This document shows, piece after piece, positions 16,117-26,032 of a DNA stretch of 64,000 bases (its first letter is position 1; every line of letters starts with the position of its first letter). The notes under the pieces were generated by a model, which was not told where the DNA came from, searched no databases, and saw only the letters and a program-made list of their open reading frames with translations. The translations under genes and the position numbers were made by a program. This stretch comes from Synechococcales cyanobacterium CNB (GTDB lineage: Bacteria > Planctomycetota > Phycisphaerae > Phycisphaerales > UBA1924). The stretch lies in NCBI GenBank assembly GCA_030263455.1, contig SZOZ01000011.1, positions 124,001-188,000 on the forward strand. The letters run 5' to 3'.

Positions 16117-16671
16117 ATGGCATCTGGATTGACCGTTCGCCCTGCCGAGGAACGCGACGTCGCATCCATGCTCGACATCACCTGCCGCGAGATCAGGGAG
16201 GGCGTCGCTCACTTCGGAACTCGGGCGCCGACCATCGACGAAGCCTTGGCTGAATACGGCGCGCGCGGCGTCTATCCGTGGTTCGCGGCCGACCTGGAGG
16301 GCAGCGGTGTTGTGGGGTTCGCGAAGGCGGGTCAGTGGAAGTCGCGCGAAGCGTACCACTGGACGGCAGAGATCGGCGTCTATGTCCGTCCGGAGCATCA
16401 TGGGGTGGGCATCGGCCGCTCTCTGTACGCCGCGCTCTTCCCGGCGATGGTGCAGGCGGGACTTCGCACCATCATCGCCGGCATCGCGCTCCCCAACCCG
16501 GCGAGCGTGCGACTGCACGAGGCCTTCGGCATGAGGCACGCCGGCACCATTCCCCGTGCGGGATACAAGCACGGCCGCTGGCTCGACGTCGGCTACTGGG
16601 TGCGGCATCTCGGCGAAGGCGACCCGGGGTCGGTCAACCCCACCACCGTCGCGACCACAGCGCGAGATTGA
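16117..16671 (+). CDS. GNAT-family N-acetyltransferase (phosphinothricin-acetyltransferase type)
   Basis: A 184-residue acetyltransferase using acetyl-CoA. It follows the Pat/MddA subfamily: an N-terminal Val-Arg-Pro-Ala-Glu-x3-Asp start, a Val-Tyr-Val-x-Pro-Glu-His-His-Gly-x-Gly-Ile-Gly acetyl-CoA loop at about 88-100, and a C-terminal Asn-Pro-Ala-Ser-x-Arg-Leu-His-Glu block. Members acetylate phosphinothricin, methionine sulfoximine or other amino groups, and the natural substrate here is unknown. It overlaps the convergent asparagine synthase gene by 38 bases at the 3' end. Confidence 0.85.
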   Translation: MASGLTVRPAEERDVASMLDITCREIREGVAHFGTRAPTIDEALAEYGARGVYPWFAADLEGSGVVGFAKAGQWKSREAYHWTAEIGVYVRPEHHGVGIGRSLYAALFPAMVQAGLRTIIAGIALPNPASVRLHEAFGMRHAGTIPRAGYKHGRWLDVGYWVRHLGEGDPGSVNPTTVATTARD

Positions 16672-18472
16672 CGAGCGGCCAGGCAGCGTGCCAGTGACTC
16701 GATGGTTCGGCGCGGACGGCGGCGAGTGCGGCGGGATTCACGAGCGAGGCGAGGAAGCCGCTCGCTTCCAGTTCCGCCGTGAGGTCAGCGACCCACCGTT
16801 GGAATGGCAGCGGAAAACTTGCCTTGGGGCGGTCGAGCACGGGCTTCGGAAGCGTGCCGGAGAACGCACGCCGCAACGCGATCTTTGTTCGTGGATTTGG
16901 AGGGGCGATGGTTGCGTCGAAGAGTTCGCGCATCGGCACGGCCTCCGCCACTGCGGCGACGCGAACATCCGCAAAGGGCGTCCGGCTCTCGACACTTTCG
17001 AGCATGGTTGCGGAGTCGAGACGCTGGAGCAGACCAGTCAGGTTTACTCTGCGATGGAAGCGCAGGTGTGCTCGCAACGGCCCATCAGCCCGATCTGCCG
17101 CCGCTGCGTACTCGGCGCGGTAGTGCTTGACGAGCGCGGCGTCGCCCTCGACCGCCCGCCAGACCTCCGGGTTGATCAGCAATGCCTTCGCGTGCGGCGG
17201 AATCCAGGCGGCGCTAGCGAGTTGAAACATCCCCGGGTCGGCGTTCCCACGAGCGACGTGCTCAGCCGCGGCGAGCATCGGGTAGTCGTAGCCCGCCAGC
17301 AGCTCGTCAGCGCCCTCCCCGGAGAGTGTCACGGTGCAACCTCCTGCTCGGAGCGAGCGAGCAACTTCGTTGATCGCCACCTCATTCGGTGTGCTCAGAG
17401 GCATGCCGGTGCGCTGCACGAGCGATCGCCATCGTTCAGCGAAGAGCGTGCGTGTGACCTGTGCCTCGCTGTGATCGCTGCCGATCGTGGCGGCGACCTC
17501 GCACGCGAACCGGAAATCGTCCGATTGCGGCACGCCGTCGATCGGCGGTTCGTCTCTCGCTCCCGCGCACCATGTCCGCAGGCGTTTCGTTTCCCGCCGG
17601 GCGATCGACGCCACGATCGAACTGTCCAGCCCACCGCTGAGCAGGCAGCAGAGCGGCACGTCGGACCGCAGGTGCGATCGCACCGAGTCCTCGACCGCAC
17701 CCCGAAGGTCATCCGCTGTCGCACGACCCGCGAACACCGGCGTTTCAACGGTTCCGACCCTCGCCCGCAGGTCGGGCGTGCGAAGATCGAACCGCACCCA
17801 GCGGCCGGGCGGCAGCACACGAACGTCCTTGAACAACGTGCGCTCGCCCAGCGTCGTGCGGATCGTCGTCAGGTAGGCGCTGACCGCGACGAGGTCCGGC
17901 TCGGGCCGAAGCCCAGGATGCTCGAACAGAGCGGGGATCTCGCTTGCAAACAGGATTTCAGGGCCGCGGGGCGTCTCGACCCGCGCCCAGTAGAGCGGCT
18001 TGATGCCCAACGGGTCACGGGCCAGCAGGAGCGTCTCTTCACGGTCGTCATGCAACACCAGTGCATACATGCCTCGCATCAACCCGAGGCCGGGTGGCCC
18101 GTTGATGGCAAGATGGTGCAGCGCCGTCTCGGTATCGCACGACGATCGATACTTAACGCCCGCGCACGCTCGTGCGGCACGAATCTCCGCGTCGTTGTAG
18201 AGCATCCCGTTGTAGACGATCGTGAACCGGCCGTCTGGAGTCGTCATCGGCTGCCGGCCGGACGGCGACGGGTCGATCACGGCAAGCCGACGGTGCCCCA
18301 GAACGACGCCGCGACCGACGAACACACCCTCCCCGTCCGGCCCGCGGTGCGCCAGGCTCGCTGTCATGCGTTCGACCACCGCGCGCGCTGCTCTCCCCCA
18401 CTCGCCCTCGGGGCGATGCGCGATCGACCGTTCATGCTCCACTGTCCGGCAAATGCCGGCGACCCCGCACAT
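16634..18472 (-). CDS. asnB: Asparagine synthase (glutamine-hydrolysing)
   Basis: AsnB makes asparagine from aspartate, glutamine and ATP. The 612-residue protein has the N-terminal class II amidotransferase domain with Cys2 as the catalytic residue after Met removal. His-Arg-Gly-Pro-Asp-Gly is at 42-47. A Tyr-Asn-Gly-x-x-Tyr-Asn block at 87-93 has Met where Glu is usual. The synthetase domain carries the ATP pyrophosphatase motif Ser-Gly-Gly-Leu-Asp-Ser-Ser at 279-285, and later a Ser-Gly-Glu-Gly-Ala-Asp-Glu block. Some homologues act in lasso peptide or exopolysaccharide clusters, but no such genes are adjacent, so a biosynthetic asparagine role is most likely. Confidence 0.9.
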   Translation of the reverse strand: MCGVAGICRTVEHERSIAHRPEGEWGRAARAVVERMTASLAHRGPDGEGVFVGRGVVLGHRRLAVIDPSPSGRQPMTTPDGRFTIVYNGMLYNDAEIRAARACAGVKYRSSCDTETALHHLAINGPPGLGLMRGMYALVLHDDREETLLLARDPLGIKPLYWARVETPRGPEILFASEIPALFEHPGLRPEPDLVAVSAYLTTIRTTLGERTLFKDVRVLPPGRWVRFDLRTPDLRARVGTVETPVFAGRATADDLRGAVEDSVRSHLRSDVPLCCLLSGGLDSSIVASIARRETKRLRTWCAGARDEPPIDGVPQSDDFRFACEVAATIGSDHSEAQVTRTLFAERWRSLVQRTGMPLSTPNEVAINEVARSLRAGGCTVTLSGEGADELLAGYDYPMLAAAEHVARGNADPGMFQLASAAWIPPHAKALLINPEVWRAVEGDAALVKHYRAEYAAAADRADGPLRAHLRFHRRVNLTGLLQRLDSATMLESVESRTPFADVRVAAVAEAVPMRELFDATIAPPNPRTKIALRRAFSGTLPKPVLDRPKASFPLPFQRWVADLTAELEASGFLASLVNPAALAAVRAEPSSHWHAAWPLVNLALWSRRWWG

Positions 18473-18491
18473 GCCCGGTCTATCGGCCCGC

Positions 18492-18839
18492 TCAGACCCA
18501 GACCTGCACGACCAGCCCCGGCTCCTTGCCGAGTTTGCTGGTCCACTCGCCCACGGCCGTGGTGACGAACTTCACCTCGTACTGCGGGTGCGCGTCGAGC
18601 CACTCGTTGATCTGCCGGTCGAGATAGGCGATGCCGTCGTCCGAGAGTTTCGAGTGAAAGCTGCGGACGTGGATCGCGCCGGTGCCGGTGACGTTGGGCG
18701 AACGGCTCCAACAATCCTCGTGCCGCGTCCCTCCCCCGAAGGTCTTGATCTTCGGGTTCAGGCCCGCTGGGGCTGCGGGGGCGGTTCCTTCGATCGGTAC
18801 GGCACGATTCTCAGGTGACGGCTCAGGGCGGTCGGGCAT
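18492..18839 (-). CDS. Conserved hypothetical protein (115 aa)
   Basis: A 115-residue soluble protein. The first 45 residues are Pro/Ala-rich and probably disordered. The last 65 form a compact alpha/beta domain: a beta strand with Val-Arg-Ser-Phe-His, a helix with Leu-Asp-Arg-Gln-Ile-Asn-Glu-Trp-Leu, then strands with Val-Lys-Phe-Val-Thr-Thr and Leu-Val-Val-Gln-Val-Trp-Val at the end. I have the impression of a domain common in planctomycetes but cannot name it. The start is ATG 18839, since longer readings cross the next gene. It sits 19 bases upstream of asnB on the same strand. Confidence 0.7.
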   Translation of the reverse strand: MPDRPEPSPENRAVPIEGTAPAAPAGLNPKIKTFGGGTRHEDCWSRSPNVTGTGAIHVRSFHSKLSDDGIAYLDRQINEWLDAHPQYEVKFVTTAVGEWTSKLGKEPGLVVQVWV

Positions 18840-18885
18840 CGCGTGCCTCCTTGCCGTTCGGGCGAGTAGCCGCCAGCCTACCAGA

Positions 18886-19317
18886 TCATTCGGGCGCTTG
18901 CTCGAACGCCCAGATGCCCCCATGCAATCGGCGACCTCGCAAGACTCGCCGTCGGCCCGAAAAGGCAACCTCGACCTCGATGTCAGCCGGCGACCTCCGC
19001 ACAATCCGACAGGAACCAGCGGCAACCCGGACCACCGTCCCACGTTCGCCCGAGATCGCCCCCTCGTGCTGCAGGTACAACCGCCGATGGTCGGGCATCG
19101 CCTCGGCCAAGAACGAGACGATCGAAGGGGCATCGACCCTCGCTGCCAGGCGGAATGCCAGCAGCGATCGGTCTTCGTCGGTCGCATCCGGCCCCGGCTC
19201 GGCCGGTTCCATCAGCCAGTCGAAGTGGCGGCTGCCGTCGGGCAGGGTGTGTTCGAGCACGACCGTTCTTGGCACCGGGGATGGTACTGCCACGGCGAAG
19301 GCCGAGGCGGGTACCAT
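18886..19317 (-). CDS. LigD-like 3'-phosphoesterase domain protein
   Basis: A 143-residue protein matching the short stand-alone form of the DNA ligase D N-terminal (3'-phosphoesterase) domain. It has a Val-Leu-Glu-His block near residue 20, His-Phe-Asp-Trp at 31-34, and a Tyr-Leu-x-His-Glu-Gly-x-Ile-Ser-Gly-x-Arg-Gly segment at 81-93. In LigD these regions hold the His/Asp metal ligands used to trim DNA 3' ends. Key residues differ in detail from full LigD, so activity is uncertain. A GTG at about 19282 is another possible start. It is divergent from the TPR lipoprotein gene with only 27 bases between them. Confidence 0.7.
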   Translation of the reverse strand: MVPASAFAVAVPSPVPRTVVLEHTLPDGSRHFDWLMEPAEPGPDATDEDRSLLAFRLAARVDAPSIVSFLAEAMPDHRRLYLQHEGAISGERGTVVRVAAGSCRIVRRSPADIEVEVAFSGRRRVLRGRRLHGGIWAFEQAPE

Positions 19318-19344
19318 GCCTGCCTGTCGGGCAAGGAGCGACCC

Positions 19345-20007
19345 ATGCGGACATACGGGCCTGTCACGATCGTCGTTCTCGCACTCGCCGGCCTTTCCGG
19401 GCTGTGGGGCTGCGGCGCACGCCCGCTCAGCATGGTCCGAGCGGATGCCAACGCCCACTACTTCAATGGTCGCTACGAGCAGGCTCTGCCCTACAACCGC
19501 GAGTACGTGGACCGCAAGCCCTCGGATGCCCAGGGACAGTACGAACTCGGTCGCACCCTGCTCGCCCTGAACCGCCCGGGCGACGCGCGCCAGCACCTGA
19601 CGGTCGCCTACGACCTCGACCCGCAGAACGAGACCTACGTCGAAGCCCTCGCCGAGTCGATGCTCCGATCGGGCGATTCCGAGTCCCTCTACGCCTTCCT
19701 GCGGAGGCGGGTAAGCGAACGGGGTCGTGTCGAGGATCATCTTCGACTCGGCCGATTCGCCCATCGCCTCGGCAATGCGGACGAGGCTCACCGGGCCTAC
19801 CTCAACGCTGCCGAGGTCGATGGCGGCCGCACGGTCGAACCGCAGCGAACGCTCGCCGAGTTCTACCGAGCGATCGGCGACGACGACCGGGAGGTCGAGC
19901 GGCTGCGCATGGTGCTGTTCTTCGAGCCGGACAATCCCCAGGCAGGGGCAAGACTGCGGGAACTGGGCTATGTCCCCGGACCGAGTTTCGCCCTTCCGCC
20001 TCGCTGA
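19345..20007 (+). CDS. TPR-repeat lipoprotein
   Basis: A 220-residue exported lipoprotein with a signal peptide and lipobox ending in Leu-Trp-Gly-Cys (Cys23), followed by tetratricopeptide-type helical repeats over about residues 30-205. Typical Ala/Leu/Tyr spacings are seen, such as the Tyr-Glu-Leu-Gly-Arg-Thr-Leu-Leu-Ala-Leu stretch. Such proteins usually scaffold envelope or secretion complexes; no partner is obvious. An AAGGAG ribosome site precedes ATG 19345 by six bases. The longer frame reading upstream crosses the divergent neighbour and is rejected. The ArsR-methyltransferase gene starts 59 bases downstream. Confidence 0.8.
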   Translation: MRTYGPVTIVVLALAGLSGLWGCGARPLSMVRADANAHYFNGRYEQALPYNREYVDRKPSDAQGQYELGRTLLALNRPGDARQHLTVAYDLDPQNETYVEALAESMLRSGDSESLYAFLRRRVSERGRVEDHLRLGRFAHRLGNADEAHRAYLNAAEVDGGRTVEPQRTLAEFYRAIGDDDREVERLRMVLFFEPDNPQAGARLRELGYVPGPSFALPPR

Positions 20008-20049
20008 ATCGCGGCGTGCAGGTTGACGCGGGCAGCCGGTCTTCTACAC

Positions 20050-20071
20050 TTCATCCGGATATACGGATGAA
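20050..20071. promoter_or_regulatory. Perfect palindrome overlapping the SahR-like start codon
   Basis: TTCATCCG at 20050-20057 and its exact reverse complement CGGATGAA at 20064-20071 flank a 6-base AT-rich spacer (GATATA). The right arm contains the ATG start codon of the ArsR-type gene. Dyads like this are typical operators of winged-helix ArsR/SmtB regulators, so autoregulation is the simplest reading. No clear Shine-Dalgarno is present upstream of this ATG, which raises the possibility of a leaderless or weakly initiated message. The symmetry is seen directly; the role is inferred. Confidence 0.65.
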
Positions 20072-21035
20072 ACGAACCGCCCCGGCCATCCCCGCGACCG
20101 CCATGCTGGCCGCCCTCAGCGAGCCGGTCCGGGTCCGGATCGTTCGCCTGCTCGAAGCGGAAGAGTTGTCGGTCGGCGAGGTGGCAAGCGTCGTGCAGTT
20201 GCCGCAATCGACCGTGAGCAGACACCTGAAGGTGCTTGCGGAAGCGGGGTGGCTGGCGCGGCGTGCGGCCGGGACCGCGACCTGCTACCGCGTCGTGCTG
20301 GACGATCTTCAGCCGTTCGCGCGGGCGGTGTGGGTGGCAATGCGCGACGAGACCGCCGGCACCGCCGATATCGAGGAAGACAACCGGCGCCTCGCCGCCG
20401 TGCTCGCGGAGCGCCCCACCGATAGCCAGGCGTTCTTCGGCCGGATCGCGGGAGAGTGGGACAACCTCCGCCGCGAACTCTTCGGCGATCGCTTCACGCC
20501 GCTGGCCCTGCTTTCGCTGCTGCCCCGCGAGTGGACGATCGCCGATCTCGGATGCGGCACGGCAAACGCCGCGGAGTGGCTCGCACCGCGAGTCGGGCGT
20601 GTCGTCGCCGTCGATCGATCGGAAGCGATGCTCGACGCCGCACGCAAGCGGCTCGGCAAGGCAAAGAACGTGCAGTTCAAGGCCGGCGACCTGGAACGGC
20701 TGCCGCTCGCCGCCGCCAGCGTCGATGCGTGCGTGTGCGTGCTCGTGCTGCACCACCTGCCGGAGCCTGAGACCGCCCTGCGAGAGATGGCGCGCGTGCT
20801 GCGGACGGATCGGCGCGGCGGCGCCGCGCTCATCGTGGACATGGTCGAGCACGGACGGACCGAGTACCGCCACACGATGGGCCACGCTCACCTCGGATTC
20901 TCGGCGTCGCGAGTGCGGGAGATGTACTGCGGCGCGGGCTTCGAGGACGTGCGGGTCGAGCCGTTGGCCGCCGAGTCAACCGCGAGAGGCCCCGGATTGT
21001 TCGCCGCCGTGGGATGGAAGAAGGGTCAGGAGTGA
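20067..21035 (+). CDS. ArsR-family regulator fused to SAM-dependent methyltransferase domain (SahR-like)
   Basis: A 322-residue two-domain protein. Residues 1-90 are an ArsR/SmtB winged helix, with Leu-Ser-Glu-Pro-Val-Arg near residue 17 and the recognition helix around Gln-Ser-Thr-Val-Ser-Arg-His-Leu-Lys at 47-55. Residues about 125-315 are a class I methyltransferase-like domain with motif I Ala-Asp-Leu-Gly-Cys-Gly-Thr-Ala-Asn at 159-167 and a Val-Asp-Arg-Ser motif II. This architecture is that of SahR, an S-adenosylhomocysteine-responsive repressor of SAM-cycle genes described in Proteobacteria. The metal-binding Cys patches of metalloregulators are absent. It lies 94 bases upstream of ahcY, which fits such a role. 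Ligand and targets are inferred. Confidence 0.8.
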   Translation: MKRTAPAIPATAMLAALSEPVRVRIVRLLEAEELSVGEVASVVQLPQSTVSRHLKVLAEAGWLARRAAGTATCYRVVLDDLQPFARAVWVAMRDETAGTADIEEDNRRLAAVLAERPTDSQAFFGRIAGEWDNLRRELFGDRFTPLALLSLLPREWTIADLGCGTANAAEWLAPRVGRVVAVDRSEAMLDAARKRLGKAKNVQFKAGDLERLPLAAASVDACVCVLVLHHLPEPETALREMARVLRTDRRGGAALIVDMVEHGRTEYRHTMGHAHLGFSASRVREMYCGAGFEDVRVEPLAAESTARGPGLFAAVGWKKGQE

Positions 21036-21129
21036 GGTCCGGGGCCTGCAATGCCGCGCGCCGAGTGTCAGAAGAGGCGCCCTCGCCGACTCTCGATCGA
21101 AGACTGAAACCTGCAAAACGGAGAAAGCG

Positions 21130-22641
<1,512 letters not shown>

Positions 22642-22747
22642 ACCGGACGAACACCGAGCACACGCTGTTGATGCGAAGTTGCCTGGAAGAAGCGACTCTC
22701 CCTGCCTTCGCCTCTTTCGCGTCCTTCGTGCCTTCGCGTTCCGGGCT

Positions 22748-23635
22748 TCAAGGCGGAGTGTTGCCCAAGGGGATCGCGGGCGCCCACTCGAGCCATTTCG
22801 AGTCCGGCTGGGGTGCGAGGTCGAAGACGTGCCCATTGGTGACTGCTGCGCCGGGCCGATCCGGCGTGGCGAAGGCGACGCCGCCTGCGATGAGCGCTTC
22901 GAGTGAATCCGTGCGCACGGAGAGGCCGCCGAAGATGCCCCAGTTCACGCCGATGCCGCTGACGTTGTAGAACCGCGTGTTGTCGCGCACGAGGGGGGCG
23001 TACCGAGGCTCCACGGCCGCGGCGAGTTCCACCGTGCGGGCATCGTCCGACAGCCGCACCGATCGCACCTCGCCGACCTGGACGTCTCGGTAATAGACAG
23101 GCGATCCGATCCCGATCGAGCCGCGCCGCGCCGCTCGCAGTAGGACGATCAACTCACCTTCGACCGGCGTCGCGGCGTCATCGGGCGGGCGGACCAGCCC
23201 GTCGAACTCGCTGGCACGCTTCGACCCGGGCACACCGGGCACGGCAGCGATCGACCTCGGGCCGAGGAGCGATTCCAGCCCGCTCACCCCTCGCAGAGAG
23301 ACCTCGGGGCGCACGATCCAGAACCGTGTGCCCTCGACTGCGAGCGCCGCCGACTCGCGGGCGAGCGAGACCCCGACCACCACACCGGCCAGATCGCCCG
23401 ACAGCCCGACCTCCTTCACGACCCCGACCTGCACGCCGCGGCAGGTCACGGGGTCGCCGGGTCGCACGCCCGCGCCTTCGGTGAACCGGATCGTGATCGG
23501 CACGGGCCGGTCACGGATCGCCTGAACTGCCAGAACCGCGAGCACCGCCGCGGCAGCAAGCGGGGCAAGGAGCGCCCACGTCACCCGGCGCACGCGCACG
23601 ATCTCGCTCGACGGGATTCCCGCGTTCTCGCTCAC
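22748..23635 (-). CDS. PqiB/MCE-domain membrane protein
   Basis: A 295-residue protein with one N-terminal transmembrane helix (about 17-40) and two MCE (mammalian cell entry/MlaD-type) domains, at about 44-120 and 145-235. They are recognised by the repeated Val-x-x-Gly-x-x-Val-x-x-x-Gly-Val-x-Val-Gly-x-Val-x-x-Val pattern. MCE proteins form hexameric rings that pass lipids between inner and outer membranes. This is a short member compared with PqiB (about 545 residues, three MCE domains). It overlaps the PqiA-like gene by four bases (ATGA), so the two work together. It converges on ahcY, 106 bases away. Confidence 0.85.
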   Translation of the reverse strand: MSENAGIPSSEIVRVRRVTWALLAPLAAAAVLAVLAVQAIRDRPVPITIRFTEGAGVRPGDPVTCRGVQVGVVKEVGLSGDLAGVVVGVSLARESAALAVEGTRFWIVRPEVSLRGVSGLESLLGPRSIAAVPGVPGSKRASEFDGLVRPPDDAATPVEGELIVLLRAARRGSIGIGSPVYYRDVQVGEVRSVRLSDDARTVELAAAVEPRYAPLVRDNTRFYNVSGIGVNWGIFGGLSVRTDSLEALIAGGVAFATPDRPGAAVTNGHVFDLAPQPDSKWLEWAPAIPLGNTPP

Positions 23636-24240
23636 CGGCAGTTATCCTCCCACACAGCGTGCGGATCGAACGAAGCGGATGCGAGCAGGCTCAGGACGAC
23701 GACCGCGCCGAACGCCGCGACACCCGGCCCGGGCTGGACTGTCACCCAGTCGCCGAGTTTCACCGCTGCGACGAGCACGGCGACCAGCAGCACGTCGACC
23801 ATGCCCCAGCGCCCGAGGAACTCGACGAGCACGTACACCGCGGCACGGTGCCGCCGCTGGAGCAGCACATCGCCCGCGCACAGCGCGAACGTCGCGGCCA
23901 GTTTCGCCAGCGGCGCGATGACGGAACAGAACAGCACAACCAGCCCGATCGCCGTCTGCCCCTCGGCGATCAGGCTCACGACGCCGGACCAGATCGTCGC
24001 CTCGTGGGAATGCCCGAGCCGCTGCACCTGCATCACGGGCAGGCTCATGGCGGCGGGGTACAGGAGCAGCGCGGCGAGCGCAAAGGCTGCGGCCCGGGCG
24101 TTCGAGCGGGGGTGGCGTGTGTGCCGCACCGTCGCCGAACATCGCGGGCACCTCGCCCGGAAGCCCCGCGGCACGACGCCCACCCGCTGCACGAGGCCGC
24201 AGCGGTGGCAGGCGCGGAGCGTGCCGGTTGCCGTGGTCAT
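23632..24240 (-). CDS. PqiA-family membrane protein
   Basis: A 202-residue inner-membrane protein with one PqiA unit. Two zinc-ribbon-like Cys-x2-Cys pairs occur in the N-terminal 35 residues (Cys-His-Arg-Cys-Gly and Cys-Pro-Arg-Cys-Ser), followed by four transmembrane helices (about 47-68, 90-120, 128-160 and 170-190). E. coli PqiA has two such units in tandem. The protein is thought to couple to the MCE lipid-transport partner encoded next. It is translated just before the MCE gene with an ATGA overlap. Confidence 0.88.
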   Translation of the reverse strand: MTTATGTLRACHRCGLVQRVGVVPRGFRARCPRCSATVRHTRHPRSNARAAAFALAALLLYPAAMSLPVMQVQRLGHSHEATIWSGVVSLIAEGQTAIGLVVLFCSVIAPLAKLAATFALCAGDVLLQRRHRAAVYVLVEFLGRWGMVDVLLVAVLVAAVKLGDWVTVQPGPGVAAFGAVVVLSLLASASFDPHAVWEDNCR

Positions 24241-24276
24241 CGTCGAAGTCTACTTCGGAAACTCGCCGGGGTGGAT

Positions 24277-25224
24277 TCAGTCGCGGCGAACAGGGGGGTC
24301 ACGGTCGATCATCGTGCCGGAGAACATCGAGTTGTCGGCCTGCGGATCGAAGGCCTCGACAACCCCATTGCCACGGACAACATACCCCAACTCCGGGAGC
24401 GTCCAGTTCGACACGCTGCCGTCGATGAACGACACGTTCGCCTTGCCGAGGTGGCGCGGATCGGGCGCGGAGCGGTGTTCAGCGCCCGGAAACTGCGGGT
24501 CGGCATGGTCGCTGTTGGGCGTCATGCGCGGCGGATCGAGCGCGTAGCCGTGCCCGCCCATCGCAGTCTGTTGGGGGTGACGCGAGCCGTCGGGGAGGTT
24601 CGGCGTGCGATCCGCCGCGGGCTTGCCCGCCGCCGTGCCCATGCAGTCCGCCGCGAGGACGGTTCTGCCCACGTGAATGACGGATGCCCGAACGGGGAAG
24701 TTCACGAAAGCGCCGAACTCCTGATCGTTCTTGAAGCGGGTGTTGCCGAGAAAGTGGTAGTTGTAGCCGTAGGGGTGGTTGCGGGTGCTGGTCCAGGCGA
24801 TCGCGTTCGGACAGAGGAAGACCTCGTTGTTCACCTGTACGTCGTGCTCGTGCTCGCGTTCCGGGCGAGGCTCGATGAGCGCATAGAACCCCGCGGCTGC
24901 GCCCATGGTGACGTACCAGCGCGGACGATACTGATAGCCGTTCCCAACGAAATAGACGTTCTTGGTCTCGTCCGAGTACCTGCCCATCTGGCCGGGGATG
25001 GAGATGTCGTCGTTGCTGTTGGCGTAGGTGGCCCAGCCGAGGGCGACCTGCCGCATGTTCGACGCGCACTTGACCATCTGGGCGGTCTTCCGCACGCCCC
25101 CGAGCGCTGGAAGCAGGATGCCAAGCAGCGCGGCGATGATGGCAATGACGACCAGCAACTCGATCAGCGTGAAACCTGGGCGCGAAGCATATTCGGCTTG
25201 TGTTTGGTCATCGACCAAGGCCAT
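24277..25224 (-). CDS. Prepilin-type DUF1559-like secreted protein
   Basis: A 315-residue protein with a type IV prepilin-like signal: Gly17-Phe-Thr-Leu-Ile-Glu-Leu-Leu-Val-Val at the processing site and a long hydrophobic helix through residue 42. A C-terminal globular part follows with conserved Gly/Trp/Cys and the Asn-Val-x-Phe-x-Asp-Gly-Ser-Val block near residue 262-270. This matches the planctomycete DUF1559 family, often present in dozens of paralogues per genome, whose function is unknown; pseudopilins of a secretion system are suggested. It starts 37 bases upstream of the pqiA start and is probably independent. Confidence 0.88.
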   Translation of the reverse strand: MALVDDQTQAEYASRPGFTLIELLVVIAIIAALLGILLPALGGVRKTAQMVKCASNMRQVALGWATYANSNDDISIPGQMGRYSDETKNVYFVGNGYQYRPRWYVTMGAAAGFYALIEPRPEREHEHDVQVNNEVFLCPNAIAWTSTRNHPYGYNYHFLGNTRFKNDQEFGAFVNFPVRASVIHVGRTVLAADCMGTAAGKPAADRTPNLPDGSRHPQQTAMGGHGYALDPPRMTPNSDHADPQFPGAEHRSAPDPRHLGKANVSFIDGSVSNWTLPELGYVVRGNGVVEAFDPQADNSMFSGTMIDRDPPVRRD

Positions 25225-25294
25225 GTGCTCGATTCTTCGGGAAGCGGGCCAACCGGGATGCAGGTGACCCGCAGATCAACTCGGAACCGCTTTC

Positions 25295-25318
25295 ATCCGT
25301 TCAGCCGGAAGAACGGAT
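25295..25318. repeat. Inverted repeat upstream of the prepilin gene
   Basis: ATCCGTTC (25295-25302) and GAACGGAT (25311-25318) are exact reverse complements with an 8-base spacer. The element lies 71 bases upstream of the prepilin-like gene start and 37 bases beyond the stop of the PEP-CTERM-like gene. No T-run follows on the minus strand, so it is a poor intrinsic terminator; an operator or processing hairpin is also possible. It shares the word TTCATCCG with the palindrome at the SahR-like start, which may be chance. Confidence 0.45.
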
Positions 25319-25354
25319 ATAGTGAGCGACTGGCCGGGTGTCATTCCCGCGGAG

Positions 25355-25966
25355 TCAGCGTGGACCATGCGACGATCGTCGGCGTGCGAGCCGCAGCACA
25401 CACGGAGCCGCGCACAGCAGAGCGCCGGACGCAGGCGCCGGCACGACGGTCCAACCGACACCCGTCGTCGTGGAGTCATAGTCCTTGCTGCGGCCGAAGG
25501 TGTCGATGTAGATCGCCGTGTAGAGATGGACGTCCTCAAACGAAACAGTGCGCTCGCTGAAGTCCGTGGTCGTCCACTCGAAAACGTAGACAGGCACGAC
25601 CTCCATCGAGTCCCAGATGAAATACTGGTTGAAGAAAGGCGGCAGTTGAAAGAGTTCAACGCCCGTGATGCTGTTGTCCGGCTGAAGAATGCCGTCCTCC
25701 TCGGTGAACCGGCCGAGGTCATCCCAGCCGTCGTAGAACGTGATGGTTCCGGTCTCACCCCCACCGAGGTTGAGGATGTCGAACATGCTTCCCGCGAAGC
25801 CTACCTCGTGAGGATCCCATCGAACCCGAAGTTCGGCACGAACGGTCGGGTTCTGCGGGGTCACCAGGGGGTTGTCAACCGTCCACGACCAGGTGGCGAT
25901 GCCGGCGGACGCAGTGAACGCCGGGGCGAACATGACAACGATGGCAGCCATGATTGCGGGGCGCAT
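25355..25966 (-). CDS. PEP-CTERM-like sorted secreted protein
   Basis: A 203-residue exported protein. It has an N-terminal signal peptide (about 1-21) and a mature beta-rich domain with Trp/Asp/Gly. At the C-terminus a Val-Pro-Ala-Pro-Ala sorting motif at 175-179 is followed by a short hydrophobic stretch and an Arg cluster. This tripartite tail is the PEP-CTERM layout recognised by exosortase-type sorting, with Pro-Ala-Pro instead of Pro-Glu-Pro. The body has no named domain. The start is ATG 25966; a longer frame reading overlaps metF. It is divergent from metF by 66 bases. Confidence 0.75.
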   Translation of the reverse strand: MRPAIMAAIVVMFAPAFTASAGIATWSWTVDNPLVTPQNPTVRAELRVRWDPHEVGFAGSMFDILNLGGGETGTITFYDGWDDLGRFTEEDGILQPDNSITGVELFQLPPFFNQYFIWDSMEVVPVYVFEWTTTDFSERTVSFEDVHLYTAIYIDTFGRSKDYDSTTTGVGWTVVPAPASGALLCAAPCVLRLARRRSSHGPR

Positions 25967-26032
25967 GCGTGGTCCTCCTTGTTGATAATCTAACGGACAA
26001 CCCCTCCCCCTGCCAGCAACAACCGGGGCTGT

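Noticed and set aside
16556-18565. 669-codon plus-strand open frame over asparagine synthase
   Set aside because: Antisense shadow of a well-conserved enzyme gene; Arg/Gly/Pro-rich with no recognisable domain.
21036-21129. SAH riboswitch before ahcY
   Set aside because: No convincing SAH-riboswitch core was found in the 94-base gap; the regulator gene offers a simpler explanation.
22701-22741. Pyrimidine-rich CTTCG-type repeat downstream of ahcY
   Set aside because: Short degenerate repeats of this kind are common low-complexity sequence in bacterial intergenic regions; only one array is seen and no function is supported.
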